Notes: generated from the sequence alone by a model not told the origin. Shown: positions 1-10,110, counted from the first letter of the stretch. The stretch is DNA of 64,000 bases from Bactericera cockerelli (GCA_024516035.1 CM044955.1:58680746-58744745); one strand, 5' to 3'. Translations and numbers: made by a program.

Positions 1-782
1 GAGCACTCGACCATGGCATAAATTTTCAGTTGCTCGTAATCTGTCGCTGTTCCATTATGAAAAGTAGGCGTCGCCTTCCATTGATAATATAACCGGGGGG
101 GACATTGCTCCGACATGGATTGATTCAGTTCAATTGCAAATTTAATGACCTACATGTCTTGATTTTAATTTCATTCATTGAATAATATTTAGAATAGAGC
201 CCTCATTCACTTGACTACCACCCAATGCATGGATTTTTCCTCATAATTTTGGGATTTTAACCAGTTAATTTTCTGCTTCGTCTTCTTTCACTATGCCTTT
301 TTTTCAAACCTAATTTGGGTCGGCTTTGTTCATTCAACCTCACGGTTGAGGTTGGTTGGTTGTGGCACATTTTTACAGCTGGATGCCTTTCCTAAAGCCA
401 ACGATTCTATTTGATTTAACGTCCTGATTCGGACGGAGGATTTACCCTTCATGATTCGCTGGGAATCGTACCAGCTAACCACATCAACCTCAACCAGCCT
501 GCGTATAGGGCCGGAACCTCTTAATGATGGCCCCAAAACAACTGCTGGAATAATGGTACTCTTTGGTCCAAATTATCCTCCCCTTTTGGGATTTTGACCA
601 CGTGACAATACGTTTTGTGCTAACTGTTGCCACTGTTGGAGTAATGGGACATATTAGTCCCAGTCGCGCAGTGTAAATTGTGTTACCTATAATGACACAC
701 AAAAAATATTTATTATTATTTTTAATTTTTCTTTTCTTCTTCACTCCAGTGTGCATCGTGTGATATAAAACACAAAGAAATA

Positions 783-814
<32 letters not shown>

Positions 815-1005
815 AAACAAATTAACGGGCATAGCCCATGGTTTAAAGTATTTATTTATGTCTCTTTCTTTGTATAGGCGTTCTTCACACCTCGGCCGAG
901 GTGTTTGATTTGAACAAATTACCGGGCATAGCCCATGTTTAAAGTATTTATTTATTAATCATTATTATTATTCACATTTTTCCTCTTCTCCCTCCGTGGC
1001 CGCAG
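1..1005. other. mim intron (5' part outside window)
   Basis: Non-coding sequence upstream of the first visible mim exon. It holds a diverged repeat fragment around 290-480, a degraded SINE-2 body around 548-690, an uninterrupted T run at about 788-815 and two copies of a short motif containing gggcatagcccatg near 830 and 925. No exon-like ORF with splice sites was seen, so the earlier IMD exons and the promoter must lie further upstream. Confidence 0.6.
548..690 (+). repeat. SINE-2 body fragment, diverged
   Basis: Matches the non-tRNA body of the SINE-2 family (tgggattttgaccac, then the 'taatgggac' and 'cagt' tail elements) but lacks a recognisable tRNA head and is clearly older than the copies at 28219 and 59806. 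Confidence 0.5.
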
Positions 1006-1241
1006 AGTTCAAGAAGGCGCGCTCGGAGCTGAAGAAGAGGTCCACGGATCTGCTGCGGCTGCAGCGGAAGCTTGGCCGCAAGGGGGTGGTGGCGCGGACA
1101 GGAGACCTCACCAGAGCTCTGCAGGAGGTGGGCGAGAGGAGAGCCGTGGTGGAGGAGGCGGAGAAGAAAGCGCTGCGGGCCGCCCTCATTGAGGAGCGGA
1201 GCCGGTACTGCGTGTTTGTGACCTACCTGAAGCCTGTTGTG
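1006..1241 (+). CDS. mim: MTSS1/missing-in-metastasis, IMD exon (first visible)
   Basis: Encodes the distal part of the IMD (I-BAR) domain, the helical membrane-bending module of the MIM/IRSp53 family. Seen: FKKARSELKKRSTDLLRLQR, then DLTRALQEV and ALIEERSRYCVFVTYLKPVV, closely resembling vertebrate MTSS1 (KKARQEIKKKSSDTLKLQ, ALIEERGRFC). The acceptor is cag|AG at 1004-1005, entering in phase 1 (a G from the upstream exon gives GAG, Glu). The donor is GTG|GTGAGT after 1241, phase 0. The IMD start is missing, so the gene is truncated by the window edge. The exon is very GC-rich compared with its flanks. A partial copy of its last 43 bases plus donor lies at 1966-2017. Confidence 0.93.
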
Positions 1242-1405
1242 GTGAGTGTTAATAATAATAATAATAAATGCCCGCAGCACGGGTGTGTATTTACGAGCCT
1301 AAGCCTAGCTCTATTTCAGTATCAGTCAGTCAGTATAAACAGAAAAGTGAGAAGTTGTACTAGATGTACATGAATATCAGAACATACCTGGACAGCTGTT
1401 TCGAG

Positions 1406-1409
<4 letters not shown>

Positions 1410-1438
<29 letters not shown>

Positions 1439-1729
1439 TGAGTGTTTCACAGCCTTTTTTATTTCGTAGCCATGAAACAGGAGCTACTGTAGACGCTTGT
1501 GGTCTGTGTTGTAGCCTGCCCATCCCGTAGTATGCCTCCCCTCTGATGGGCGAGAAGTGACACAATACTTCCCATTTAGGTGCTGGGTCAACACGAGCGC
1601 ACCGGAAGGTATCCCTTACAAACAATTGTAACCAAATTAAGAATACAAATTTTTGTCGGCGCGGGGGTTCGAACCCGGGACCTTCCGCATGGCAAGCGAG
1701 TGCTTAACCACTGAGCTAATCGCGCGCTC
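1410..1729 (-). mobile_element. SINE-3, full length with T(A) tail
   Basis: tRNA-like head at the right end (read on minus: agctcagtggttaagcactc, then gggttcgaaccc as box B), a long body, and a poly-A tail that appears as a T run at 1410-1432. It splits a repeat that is uninterrupted at 24071-24260, and short flanking AGCTT copies look like a target site duplication. Not a functional tRNA gene. Confidence 0.8.
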
Positions 1730-1965
1730 AAAGCTTATTTTGCTCTCATCAGCATGTAATAGTTCTGAATATCCATGTCATCAACTAACCTCTCTATTTT
1801 AATCAGTATAAACAGAAAAGTGAGAAGTTGTACTAGATGTACAAACAGAAAACAAATAACATGAATATATCACATAAGAAAGGTTTAAAAACAATCATAT
1901 CACAGTTATATAAATAAATAAAAATCAAGTGAAGTTAAAAAATGTTGAGCTAAAGTGTTAGACTA

Positions 1966-2017
1966 GAGCCGGTACTGCGTGTTTGTGACCTACCTGAAGA
2001 CTGTCGTGGTGAGTGTT
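1966..2017 (+). repeat. Partial duplicate of IMD exon end plus splice donor
   Basis: 52 bases nearly identical to 1199-1250, differing at two positions by eye. The copy keeps the coding phase (RYCVFVTYLK then TVV instead of PVV) and the GTGAGTGTT donor. It has no convincing acceptor in front, so it is probably not a working alternative exon, but it could act as a decoy 5' splice site. Confidence 0.85.
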
Positions 2018-2224
2018 GAGCTAAAGTAATAATAAATAAAGAAATTAACCTTTATTTGGAATAAATTAGATACAAAATTACAATAAAAAAATTAATCAAC
2101 AATAATTAATAGTACTCCAATTTAGCGTGTTGCTGAGCTAAAGTGTTAGGTCGAAATTAATAGGCAATATCGATAACTGAGAAAGTCATTGCTTAGCGAT
2201 GGTTTTCCCTATCTTACACAGTAA

Positions 2225-2353
2225 GGGCGGAATTAATAGACAAATTATTTATCACAAGTTACTGCTAAGCATCGGTTTTCCCTATCTTACACAGTACGCA
2301 ATCCGTGACTTAACGTCACAGAGGTATTACAAAAACGTCTATTAATTCCGTCC
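2225..2353. mobile_element. Harbinger-like MITE (129 bp)
   Basis: Terminal inverted repeats GGGCGGAATTAATAGAC and its complement are flanked by TAA on both sides (2222-2224, 2354-2356). The 3-bp TWA duplication fits PIF/Harbinger. Same length as the copy at 26854-26982. A partial copy of the same family lies just upstream at 2151-2221. No coding capacity. Confidence 0.75.
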
Positions 2354-2412
2354 TAAGTTCGCAATCCGGGACTTAACGCCACAGAGGTAGGTCTATGTGG
2401 CAGCACCCCCAA

Positions 2413-2606
2413 AATAATAATAATAATACTCTTTAGTGGAAGGCATCCACCAGGCGAAGTTAATGCTCAAAGCATTTCCTACCACCTAACCCTCAGAGTC
2501 TTATTATTATGTGGTCACATGCATCGGGTGGGATTCAAACCAACGGATCCCTACGCTACCTGGATTACCAGACTAGCGCTTTAACCACTTGACTAACAGT
2601 GTACTT
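2413..2606 (-). mobile_element. SINE-1 copy
   Basis: tRNA-derived head at the right end and the family body (actctttagtggaagg on plus) at the left. One of about nine copies in this window. Confidence 0.75.
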
Positions 2607-2665
2607 GACAATTGGCTGCGACTGCTGCAGATATAAATAAAGTTGCAATTCCTTGTTTTCTTCAG

Positions 2666-2773
2666 GACGAAGAGGTGGCCATGTTGTCAGAGCTCTCCCA
2701 TCTGCAGGAGGTGATGACGCAGCTGGAGAAACACACCACAGAACCATTCAGTCTTCCACCGGCCAGCGAACAG
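2666..2773 (+). CDS. mim: MTSS1/mim exon 2, end of IMD domain
   Basis: Encodes DEEVAMLSELSHLQEVMTQL and ends PPASEQ, matching the end of the MTSS1 IMD domain (DEEISMLGEITHLQTISEDL...LPSSSEQ). Acceptor ttcttcag|GAC and donor CAG|GTGAGT are both good consensus; phase 0 at both ends, fitting the flanking exons. The start is fixed by the splice site. It lies just after an inverted SINE-1. The following intron is nearly 14 kb and carries two autonomous retroelements. Confidence 0.93.
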
Positions 2774-2811
2774 GTGAGTTGCGTTTTTAGGGTTTTTTTT
2801 TAATTTGGGAA

Positions 2812-3060
2812 TTAACGTCGCTTTCAACTGCATGGTCATATCACGACGGGGGTATTACCCTCCATTTGCAGGAAACTCACAAACCTGCTACCCACATTAA
2901 CCTCACTCAGCCTGTGTCGGGCCGGAATGCCACCAGCATCACGAAGTCTTCACCTCGCTGGACATTGCTTAACTTCGGTGATCCTACGAGAACCGGTGCA
3001 TTCAACGCGCCATCGACGTTGGCTTTTAGGGTTTAATACCCACGATACAAGGGTCTCAAC
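2812..3060 (-). repeat. SINE-6 body copy
   Basis: Contains the family's ctttcaactgcatggtcat and gcaggaaactcacaaacctg motifs in the inverse orientation, then a tail gggtttaatacccacgatac that is interrupted by the MITE starting at 3074. The same tail recurs uninterrupted at 15496-15545. Confidence 0.65.
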
Positions 3061-3073
3061 TTTGTGACTCTTA

Positions 3074-3170
3074 GGGCGGAATTAATAGACATACCAAAAA
3101 AATGACTTGAGAACTAGTGCCTCAGGCTTCACAAGTCATGACTTCAGAAAAGTTCGTATTAATAAACAAA
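3074..3170. mobile_element. Harbinger-like MITE fragment
   Basis: Begins GGGCGGAATTAATAGAC after TTA at 3071-3073, exactly where the repeat at 15543 has an uninterrupted TTA. The far end has diverged and is not sharply defined. Confidence 0.5.
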
Positions 3171-4095
3171 ACAAATTCACCGATTACCCTCACTTAAGTT
3201 TTTTGTCTTTCCTAGTGCACAGAGGTAATGATTTGGCCAATGAAATCTCTTTACTATTTGTAAACGATTCCTATTGGTCGATTTCAAATTTTTGTTGGTG
3301 TTTTGAAAATTATTTTCCCATTCTTTTTTAGTTTCTTCACGTCAGGCTACAAGAAAGCACGTCATTTTTTTCTCATAATTTTTTTTTTAATGAAATTTTG
3401 TTTCTCAATCAATTGAAATTAATACTTTAAAATATTCTATAGGCATATTCGACATACCTAGTGGCAGAAAAAGAAGGAGAGTTACTGAGGAAATATAATT
3501 TGTACCCAGTAAAATGTACTCCAGCATCCAATAATAAAATAATTTTTCTCAAGAAATGAGCCTGAAATGATTTGACAGAGGAATTCAATGCTCAGTCCCT
3601 GAATATGAAAGTAAGTACGAACTTGTAGACCTATCTATGCATATTTGTAAGGTCACCATCATTATTTCTTTGTTGGCTTTCTGGTTGGGGACATTAAACG
3701 GGGAGAAGACCATTGTTTGAGAAGAGGACTAAAAACAGGGAACAGACCAGCGTACCCTAACAAGCCAGGACAGCCTGCAGATTTTCAAGGGGTTAAGAGC
3801 CTATAATAAAAAAACCAAATAACATTTGCCACACTAAAATGAGCAGCATACATTCCTGCAGTGGGTGGGATTTTTACCAACAGATACTCTCTCTACCTGG
3901 ATTACCAGTATAGTACCTACCCTAACCACTTGATTATAGACTACTTGACCATTTTATTTACACATTTGGTTCATGTATCCAAAGCCAGTGTTGATGGCAC
4001 ATTGAATGCACCAGTTCTTATTCTGTCTCTGAAGTTAAGCAAGGTCCAGCTAGGTTAGGACTTGGATGAGTGACTAATTTTGAACCCTTGTGAAG

Positions 4096-4109
4096 CTGGC
4101 TATTCACGT
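4096..4109. repeat. 14-bp target site duplication of LINE (left)
   Basis: ctggctattcacgt occurs here and at 7359-7372, directly bounding the LINE. Confidence 0.85.
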
Positions 4110-4160
4110 TGTTGTTGTTGTTAACGTTTCATACATCATTGACTGCATCATACATCCGTC

Positions 4161-7100
4161 TCAAGCCCAAAATATGTGATGGACATCATGACCCGCTTGC
4201 TGGCAGAGTGGGCAGATGTCTTTTTCTATAGGGTCTATCCTAGATTTATAGTTCTGGAGGAGTTTGCACCATGCGGAGCGAAGTTGGGCTAAGGTGGAAC
4301 GGGCTGATCTTGGTAGATTCTTCTCCGATGGGTCTATATCTGGCAATACATTAGTTCCAAGAACTCGGTTAGGTTGATATTTTCCAATTGTGTTGTTTAC
4401 AATGTTACTGTGAATATGCTGTATGATTGATTTATAATTGTCTCTGCTTGTTTCTCCATCTTGTAGGTATTGCTCTTGGAGGATAGGAAGATAGGTGTTG
4501 GAGAGTGATTTCCTGATATTTCTAGGTGGTTGGGCTGCTGTTGTAATGGTGTTGCATGTATGTTCGGGAATCAGGCAGGAGACCAAGTATTGAAGTGACA
4601 GGAGTTCATTGTGTGGTTTAACAGGGAGGATTTGTGTTTCACTGTGTAAGTGGTCTTGATGACTCATTAGGTGACACCCAGTGGCTATTCTTAGTGCTGC
4701 GTTTTGGGAGGTTTGCAACTTTTTCCAGTTGGTTTCACATACTTGAGGGGACCAAATTGGGGCCGCATAGTTCATGACAGATCTTCCTATGGCTTTGTAG
4801 GTGGTAACAATAATTTCCTTCTCTTTCCCCCATGTGCTACCCGCCAGAGCCTTCAGCACATTATTCCTTTTTTGTATTTTGGTGCGAATGATTTTAATAT
4901 GCTCTGAGAAGGTAAGGAGATTGTCGAGTGTGACACCAAGTATCTTAGGGTGTTTTATGGTGGTGATAGAGTTTCCTCCAATTTTGATGTCGAGGTTAGT
5001 GTTGATTTCTAGGTTCCATGTAGTGAATAAGGTGGCCGAGGATTTTTCTGCACTGAGCACGAGCTTTCTTTCTTTGAACCAGGTGTTTAGTGTTTCAAGA
5101 TAGGGGTTAATTTTATCATACATGGTTTGGATGTCGTTGTCAGAGCAAATAATTGTACAATCATCAGCATAAGTCACAAGTAACAAGTCTTCTGGTGGCT
5201 GAGGTAGCTTAGAGATGTAATGGTTGAAAAGTACTGGGGATATTATGCTGCCCTGTGGAACTCCTTGTTTTACTTTCCTGTAAGAGGATTTAGTACCTCT
5301 AAACTCTACATAAGTTTGTCGCCCCCTTAAATATATTGCTAGGAGCCTCTTGATATCATTTGGAAGATTAGAGTCCAAAATGTCCTTTAGTAAGGTGCTG
5401 TGGCATACTGTGTCAAATGCCCTTGATAAATCTAAGGCCACTAGAATTGAGCGTTTATTAGGGCGTTTCTCATTTAATCCTCTTTGAATAAAGTCTGTGA
5501 CATGGTGCAGTGCCGTAGTTGTACTCCTATTCTTCTTGAAGCCATGCTGATGTTCTGCTGACTCCAAGTGATCATTAAGTATACTCAGTACCAGCTTCTC
5601 AAATATCTTCATAACTGGAGATAAGAGTGATATAGGGCGGTATGATGTTGATGCATCTGCAGGTTTGCCTGGTTTCAAGAGAGGTATTATCTTGCTTACT
5701 TTCCAGATATCAGGTATTTTTAGCTCTTGAATGCAAAGGTTGAAAAGCTCTGTCAAGTAGTTGGCACATTTGGGACCGATGTGTTTTAACATTACAGGTG
5801 ATAGATTGTCAGGGCCTAGCGCCTTTGAGTTCTTTGTTGATTTTATAGCTTTGAATAGATCACCTGTTGTAAATCGTGTTCGTACCTCTGTTTTAAGGTT
5901 GTGAATGTTCCTCATTGTATTTCTGATAGCTTTGTCTTTGTCATCTGGGTGGGGAGTAAACTGTCTGTTAAATTCTGAGGCACATTTTTTGGTATCTGGT
6001 ATTGGTTTTCCGTTAAAGGAGATTACTATCTGTCCACTTTGACCTTGAGGGTTGGACAGTTTTTTAATTGTTTGCCAAAGATTCCTTGTACCTGGTTTAA
6101 AGCTGCTTTTACTTAGGTGGTCTCTCCATTTGTCTTGAATATGTTTATTTACCTGTTGTTGGATTTCTTTGGACATGGTTTGGATACTAGGATTCTGCGG
6201 ATCTGTTCTTCTCAGTGTGTCTCTCTCTTCTGAAAGTTTAGCTGCACTAGTAGGGAAATTGGGAAGGATTTCCTGATATTTGCCAGCAGGGATGAAAAGC
6301 TTGGCTGCTTTATTCAAGATTATTCTGAGAGTTTTCTCTCCTGAATGTACGGATTGAGGTTGTTGGATTTTATTAACCTCTGCCTCAATGTATTCTGAGA
6401 AACCCACCCAGTCAGCTTTGGCAAAGTTTGTGTAAGATCTGTGTGCTGAGGGTTCTTTGCTGACTTGAATATATTTGTGTAATGTGATTAGTATAGGCAC
6501 ATGGTCAGAGTTAAAAGCTGGTTTTGTCATCCAATTAGAACATGCAAGCAGTGCTGAATTTGCTAGTGAGACATCTGGAGAGCTAGTGCATGAGGCAGTT
6601 ATTCTGGTTGGAGAGTTCTCGTTTAGTATTCCAAAGTCCGATGTATCTATTTGGTCTATTAAGTCAATTCCACGCATATCATTCCCTTTTGCTGAGTACC
6701 AGGTCTTATGATGAGCGTTCAAATCACCTAGTATGTAGGTGTCTTTTAATTGTAACAGATGTTTAATGTTTGGTACGTAGCCTGAAGGACATGAACTAGT
6801 AGGAGGTATATACACATTGACTAGATTTACTGAGTTGATGCCCAATATTATTGTGATGGCTAATTGTTCTAAAGTATCATCTATAGGTGAAGGACTAGGG
6901 AGATTACATGTATGATATTGCACACTATTATGAATAATGAAAGCCAGACCTCCTCCCTTGTTACGGTTTCGATCTTTCCTGACTATGGTGTACTTTGGTA
7001 TAGATAGATGTGTATTCGTTTTGAGCATAGATTCCTGTATAGCAGCTATTTGAATATTGTTATTTTGCATAAAGTGAACTATTTCATGGATTTTACTCCT

Positions 7101-7301
7101 TAAACCACAACAGTTAAATTGCATTATGACTAGAGGTTGATCTTTTCTTGTGTTGGGACCAGGATTAGGTTCAATGCCAGCTCTCATAAGTAGAATGTGG
7201 AGCAGTCCCGCTGGGTAGAGCCGCTCCATTGACGAAAAAGTGGATGTTGTGATGCTGTGATGATGTTGTAACGGGGTTGACAATCCTTGGTCGGAATCCA
7301 T
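4161..7301 (-). CDS. LINE ORF: 2A-like motif, AP endonuclease, reverse transcriptase
   Basis: About 1046 residues from ATG at 7301. That start is chosen because the ORF further upstream crosses the element boundary into flanking DNA. Residues 42-49 are GIEPNPGP, a 2A-like ribosome-skipping motif placed before the endonuclease. The EEP endonuclease shows QFNCCGL, IQESML, GDLNAHH and SDHVPI, the usual metal and catalytic signatures. The reverse transcriptase shows ALDLSRAFD, GVPQGSIISP and YADD. The C-terminus has CPLC...HHIF, a Jockey/CR1-type Cys/His end that is short. All core motifs are intact, so the protein could be functional. The clade (Jockey-like versus CR1-like) is uncertain without a tree. 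Confidence 0.9.
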   Translation of the reverse strand: MDSDQGLSTPLQHHHSITTSTFSSMERLYPAGLLHILLMRAGIEPNPGPNTRKDQPLVIMQFNCCGLRSKIHEIVHFMQNNNIQIAAIQESMLKTNTHLSIPKYTIVRKDRNRNKGGGLAFIIHNSVQYHTCNLPSPSPIDDTLEQLAITIILGINSVNLVNVYIPPTSSCPSGYVPNIKHLLQLKDTYILGDLNAHHKTWYSAKGNDMRGIDLIDQIDTSDFGILNENSPTRITASCTSSPDVSLANSALLACSNWMTKPAFNSDHVPILITLHKYIQVSKEPSAHRSYTNFAKADWVGFSEYIEAEVNKIQQPQSVHSGEKTLRIILNKAAKLFIPAGKYQEILPNFPTSAAKLSEERDTLRRTDPQNPSIQTMSKEIQQQVNKHIQDKWRDHLSKSSFKPGTRNLWQTIKKLSNPQGQSGQIVISFNGKPIPDTKKCASEFNRQFTPHPDDKDKAIRNTMRNIHNLKTEVRTRFTTGDLFKAIKSTKNSKALGPDNLSPVMLKHIGPKCANYLTELFNLCIQELKIPDIWKVSKIIPLLKPGKPADASTSYRPISLLSPVMKIFEKLVLSILNDHLESAEHQHGFKKNRSTTTALHHVTDFIQRGLNEKRPNKRSILVALDLSRAFDTVCHSTLLKDILDSNLPNDIKRLLAIYLRGRQTYVEFRGTKSSYRKVKQGVPQGSIISPVLFNHYISKLPQPPEDLLLVTYADDCTIICSDNDIQTMYDKINPYLETLNTWFKERKLVLSAEKSSATLFTTWNLEINTNLDIKIGGNSITTIKHPKILGVTLDNLLTFSEHIKIIRTKIQKRNNVLKALAGSTWGKEKEIIVTTYKAIGRSVMNYAAPIWSPQVCETNWKKLQTSQNAALRIATGCHLMSHQDHLHSETQILPVKPHNELLSLQYLVSCLIPEHTCNTITTAAQPPRNIRKSLSNTYLPILQEQYLQDGETSRDNYKSIIQHIHSNIVNNTIGKYQPNRVLGTNVLPDIDPSEKNLPRSARSTLAQLRSAWCKLLQNYKSRIDPIEKDICPLCQQAGHDVHHIFWA
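7155..7178 (-). other. 2A-like peptide motif in LINE ORF
   Basis: Encodes GIEPNPGP. The NPGP core is the ribosome-skipping signature; known cellular 2A-like sequences occur in some non-LTR retrotransposons. The residue before I is G rather than D, so activity is uncertain. Confidence 0.65.
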
Positions 7302-7358
7302 GGTGTTGTCCTTGGAGTCCGAGTAGATCCGGTGCGAAGAACCGATTGCCGTGGGATC

Positions 7359-7372
7359 CTGGCTATTCACGT
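7359..7372. repeat. 14-bp target site duplication of LINE (right)
   Basis: Exact match to 4096-4109. The sequence continues as a SINE body (ggtgaggttaat), showing what the pre-insertion locus looked like. Confidence 0.85.
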
Positions 7373-8782
7373 CACTTAGGTCGGGTGAGGTTAATCTCAA
7401 ATAATGGCTGACAGGAAACTTAAATATTACATGAAGGTTTTCTTTTGTGTCCATTTGTTAATATGACAGATATATTAAATTTCAAAGGCCAGTTTATGTG
7501 CATGAGTACTGAGTAGCTCAATGGTAGAATCTTTGATAACTATGCAGGAGATCCGGGTTTGTCCTTAAAATTAGTAAATTTGCAGTACCTAGTTTTTCAT
7601 GCTAAATCTAAATCTACTCATGAAAATAAAAATTCATTATCTTATTATTTTATTTATTTATTATACAATACACAGAGCAGAAAAATCCTTTTCTTACTAA
7701 TTCTATTGGATTCCTAGCTAAAAATTTTTTTTTATTTATTTATTTATTATAAATAAATAAATTTGTATGATGAAAATAATCATAATAATGAAATTATGTA
7801 ATTCCAATTTTCTTAACTCAAGATTCATTCTCAATAAAAATGAATTAGTATAGAAGAGAATACACTCAGGTAGGTAACAATCTTATTAATTTTTACTGTT
7901 GAAACTTTCAGAATGGAGTATCCCAGAGAAATATTGGACAGGTGTGAAGGCAACAAGAAATGGGATCATGGTGAGTGTGGAGAAGCATCTGAGGAAAAAA
8001 AGCTTTTGTATCCAACTGCTTACCAATTTTGCTCAAAACAATCGACAACAATGCTGCTGGTATCAAGATGGAAAAGACGGACGTGTACTTTAGTAATTCT
8101 ATGGTGCAATGATTGTATAAGCTATAACTTACAAACCTTATTATGAAATTTGAAGCATTAATAGTGATAAAATTACAATCACAACTTTTTGTTGTTTCCT
8201 TTTATTTTATAGATTGGTGTAAAAACAGAGAAACCATAAATTTGTAAAAATATCTTCTTTTTTTGTCCAATTGTGATCTAAATCACTAGATAAATATTTG
8301 TTCTCTTTTCCAACATATTAATTTAAGTAGCTGTAAGATAATTAAATATATATTATAACATATTTAAAGTACATATCAGTAGTAATTTTATCATTATAGT
8401 TAATTTATTTTGTTTACAAATTTACTGTTGTTTTATTTGATTTAAAACTATTACCAGATTCACTATTTCCAACAATATTTCTATAAACATTGCAAAAAAA
8501 TAAAGTTCTCACTATTTTGTAATTTTTGATTTGTTTGTTTCTTAGGGTTTATTTTAAGTGGACACTATTTTAAGAAGATGCCCTGGTACCACTTGGTGCC
8601 AGGGCATTACATGTGGTTGGGCCACTTTGTACAGGTCAGCCTTGCTGACTAATATGGGAAAGGTGATTATACTTGTGAAAAAGATTTTGTCTTTTACATC
8701 AGTGGTCAAACGAACTAGTTACCAAATTCACTGATCACTGGGTTAAACCATATAATTCACCTAATTGATTGTATTTTTATGA
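7373..8782. other. AT-rich intronic DNA
   Basis: No recognised gene or intact element. A tRNA-like remnant lies near 7511-7560. Two overlapping short ORFs at 7899-8146 resemble nothing recognised and are not flanked by a convincing exon structure. Confidence 0.5.
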
Positions 8783-9012
8783 GTGGTTCACAGCTTTTCT
8801 TATTTGTAGAAGCTACTGTGGACACTTGTGGTCTGCTTTGTAGCTTGCCCATCCCAAAGTATGCCTACCCACTGATGTGAAAAGAGTGATAAAATACTTC
8901 CCATTTAGGTGCTAGGTCAGCACAAGTGCACCAGAAGGTATCCGTTATAAGCAACTGTGAATAATTTTCTTGCTTTCTCTGGGATTTGAACCAGGGACCT
9001 TCTTCATACCAA
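8783..9012 (-). repeat. SINE-3, diverged old copy
   Basis: The body and part of the tRNA head are recognisable in inverse orientation (gtggtctg, cccatttaggtgct, gggatttgaacc), but with many substitutions compared with 36710-37004. Confidence 0.65.
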
Positions 9013-9594
9013 GGTCTTACAAAATCATTCAGAAAATGATTATATTTAATCTTTTTCAGATAGTCATTTCATTCTCAGGTAGAAGTACTCACATTAACCG
9101 GAACCAGTGTGTCATTAAACTAATTAATGTGTACTGACACATTTAATAGATCTTATCTTATCTAATATTCTTTATTTCCAGTGGTCAATAGACACATAAG
9201 AAACCTGTGTATTTTAAATTTATTATTATTTTTTTTTGGAAATTAAACTCACACTATGCGTGTATTTATTATTATTTTGGAAGAAAAAAATATGAAACAC
9301 AAGAAATGGTGAACATGCATGTAGTCTTCAGTATATCTCATACATACAGTATTGTCTGACTGGAGGACAATAAACAGGGAGAAGACCAGTTTCTCACTAG
9401 GGTACTATAAATAGAAAACAGACTTGTAGTTGTAGTTCCGAAGAGTTTTTTAAAAGCCCAGGTTCCATGCTGGTTGATTGCACATTGAACTATGTGGTTC
9501 AAAGAAAGCCAAATTTTCCAATTAAGTTCGCTGGAGACCATCAACCCCCTAAGCTGTTGGTTTTTTTTTTTTTTTTTTTTTTTTTAATAGGACT

Positions 9595-9745
9595 AACATC
9601 ACTTTCAACTGCATGGTCACATCACCATGGGGGTATTACACTTGATTCACAGGAAACTCACAAACCTGCTACCCACATTAACCTCACCCAGCCTGGGTTG
9701 GTCTGAAATACCAGCATCACGAAGTCTTCAGCTCAATGGACAATT
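9595..9745 (-). repeat. SINE-6 type body copy
   Basis: Contains ctttcaactgcatggtca, gcaggaaactc-type tail elements and cagcatcacgaagtctt. It is preceded by a T run (about 9560-9585) that may be its tail. Confidence 0.6.
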
Positions 9746-10021
9746 ATCTAATATCTATGGTACCTCCATTAACAAAAAGGTACAAGAAAAGATTTCAATA
9801 CTTGTAATATAAACATAGCACATTCACTCCAGCTTTGTCTGAAATTTACTTGTCTTGTCTGAAAACATCCTGACCTGAAAATGCATATCAAGGTATCTAA
9901 ACTCAGCTGCTTTAAGATAATTATGACGTGCTATTATACATAGGTCAATCCAAGCATTTCTCAAAGTTCTTTAAAAGGTGTTACTGCATCATGAAGTCCA
10001 AATATGAGAGAACTTCCAGAG

Positions 10022-10110
10022 AGGGTCTGTGCTGCTGGGTCTCAGGGTCTGTGCTGCAGGGTCTTAGGGTCTGTGCTGCTGGGTCTCAGGGTCTGTGCTG
10101 CAGGGTCTCC
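10022..10110. repeat. 21-bp minisatellite (four units)
   Basis: Four tandem units built on gggtctgtgctgc alternate two forms (ctgggtctca and agggtctta), giving a 42-bp higher-order period. Non-coding in context. Confidence 0.8.

Larger units (their letters stand above)
1242..2665. other. mim intron 1
   Basis: Contains a duplicated intronic repeat (1319-1405 and 1737-1850) interrupted by SINE-3, a partial copy of the preceding exon end (1966-2017), Harbinger-like MITE sequence (2151-2353) and an inverted SINE-1 (2413-2606). The motif gttgagctaaagtgttag recurs near 1944, 2014 and 2127. Confidence 0.7.
4110..7358 (-). mobile_element. Non-LTR retrotransposon (LINE), near full length
   Basis: A 3.25-kb insertion bounded by a perfect 14-bp target site duplication. 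On the minus strand it runs from a short 5' UTR (7358 to 7302), through one long ORF (7301-4161), to a short 3' UTR ending in (AAC)n at about 4110-4123. The target was a copy of a tRNA-SINE body (ctggctatt...aggttaat). It is antisense to mim. Its continuous ORF suggests a fairly young copy. Confidence 0.9.

Noticed and set aside
1966..2017. Alternative mutually exclusive mim exon
   Set aside because: The copy lacks a pyrimidine-rich acceptor and covers only the last third of the exon, so it is treated as a partial duplication.
7899..8146. Two overlapping ORFs after a tttcag-like acceptor
   Set aside because: Neither frame resembles a known protein, and no compatible mim phase or second exon is present.
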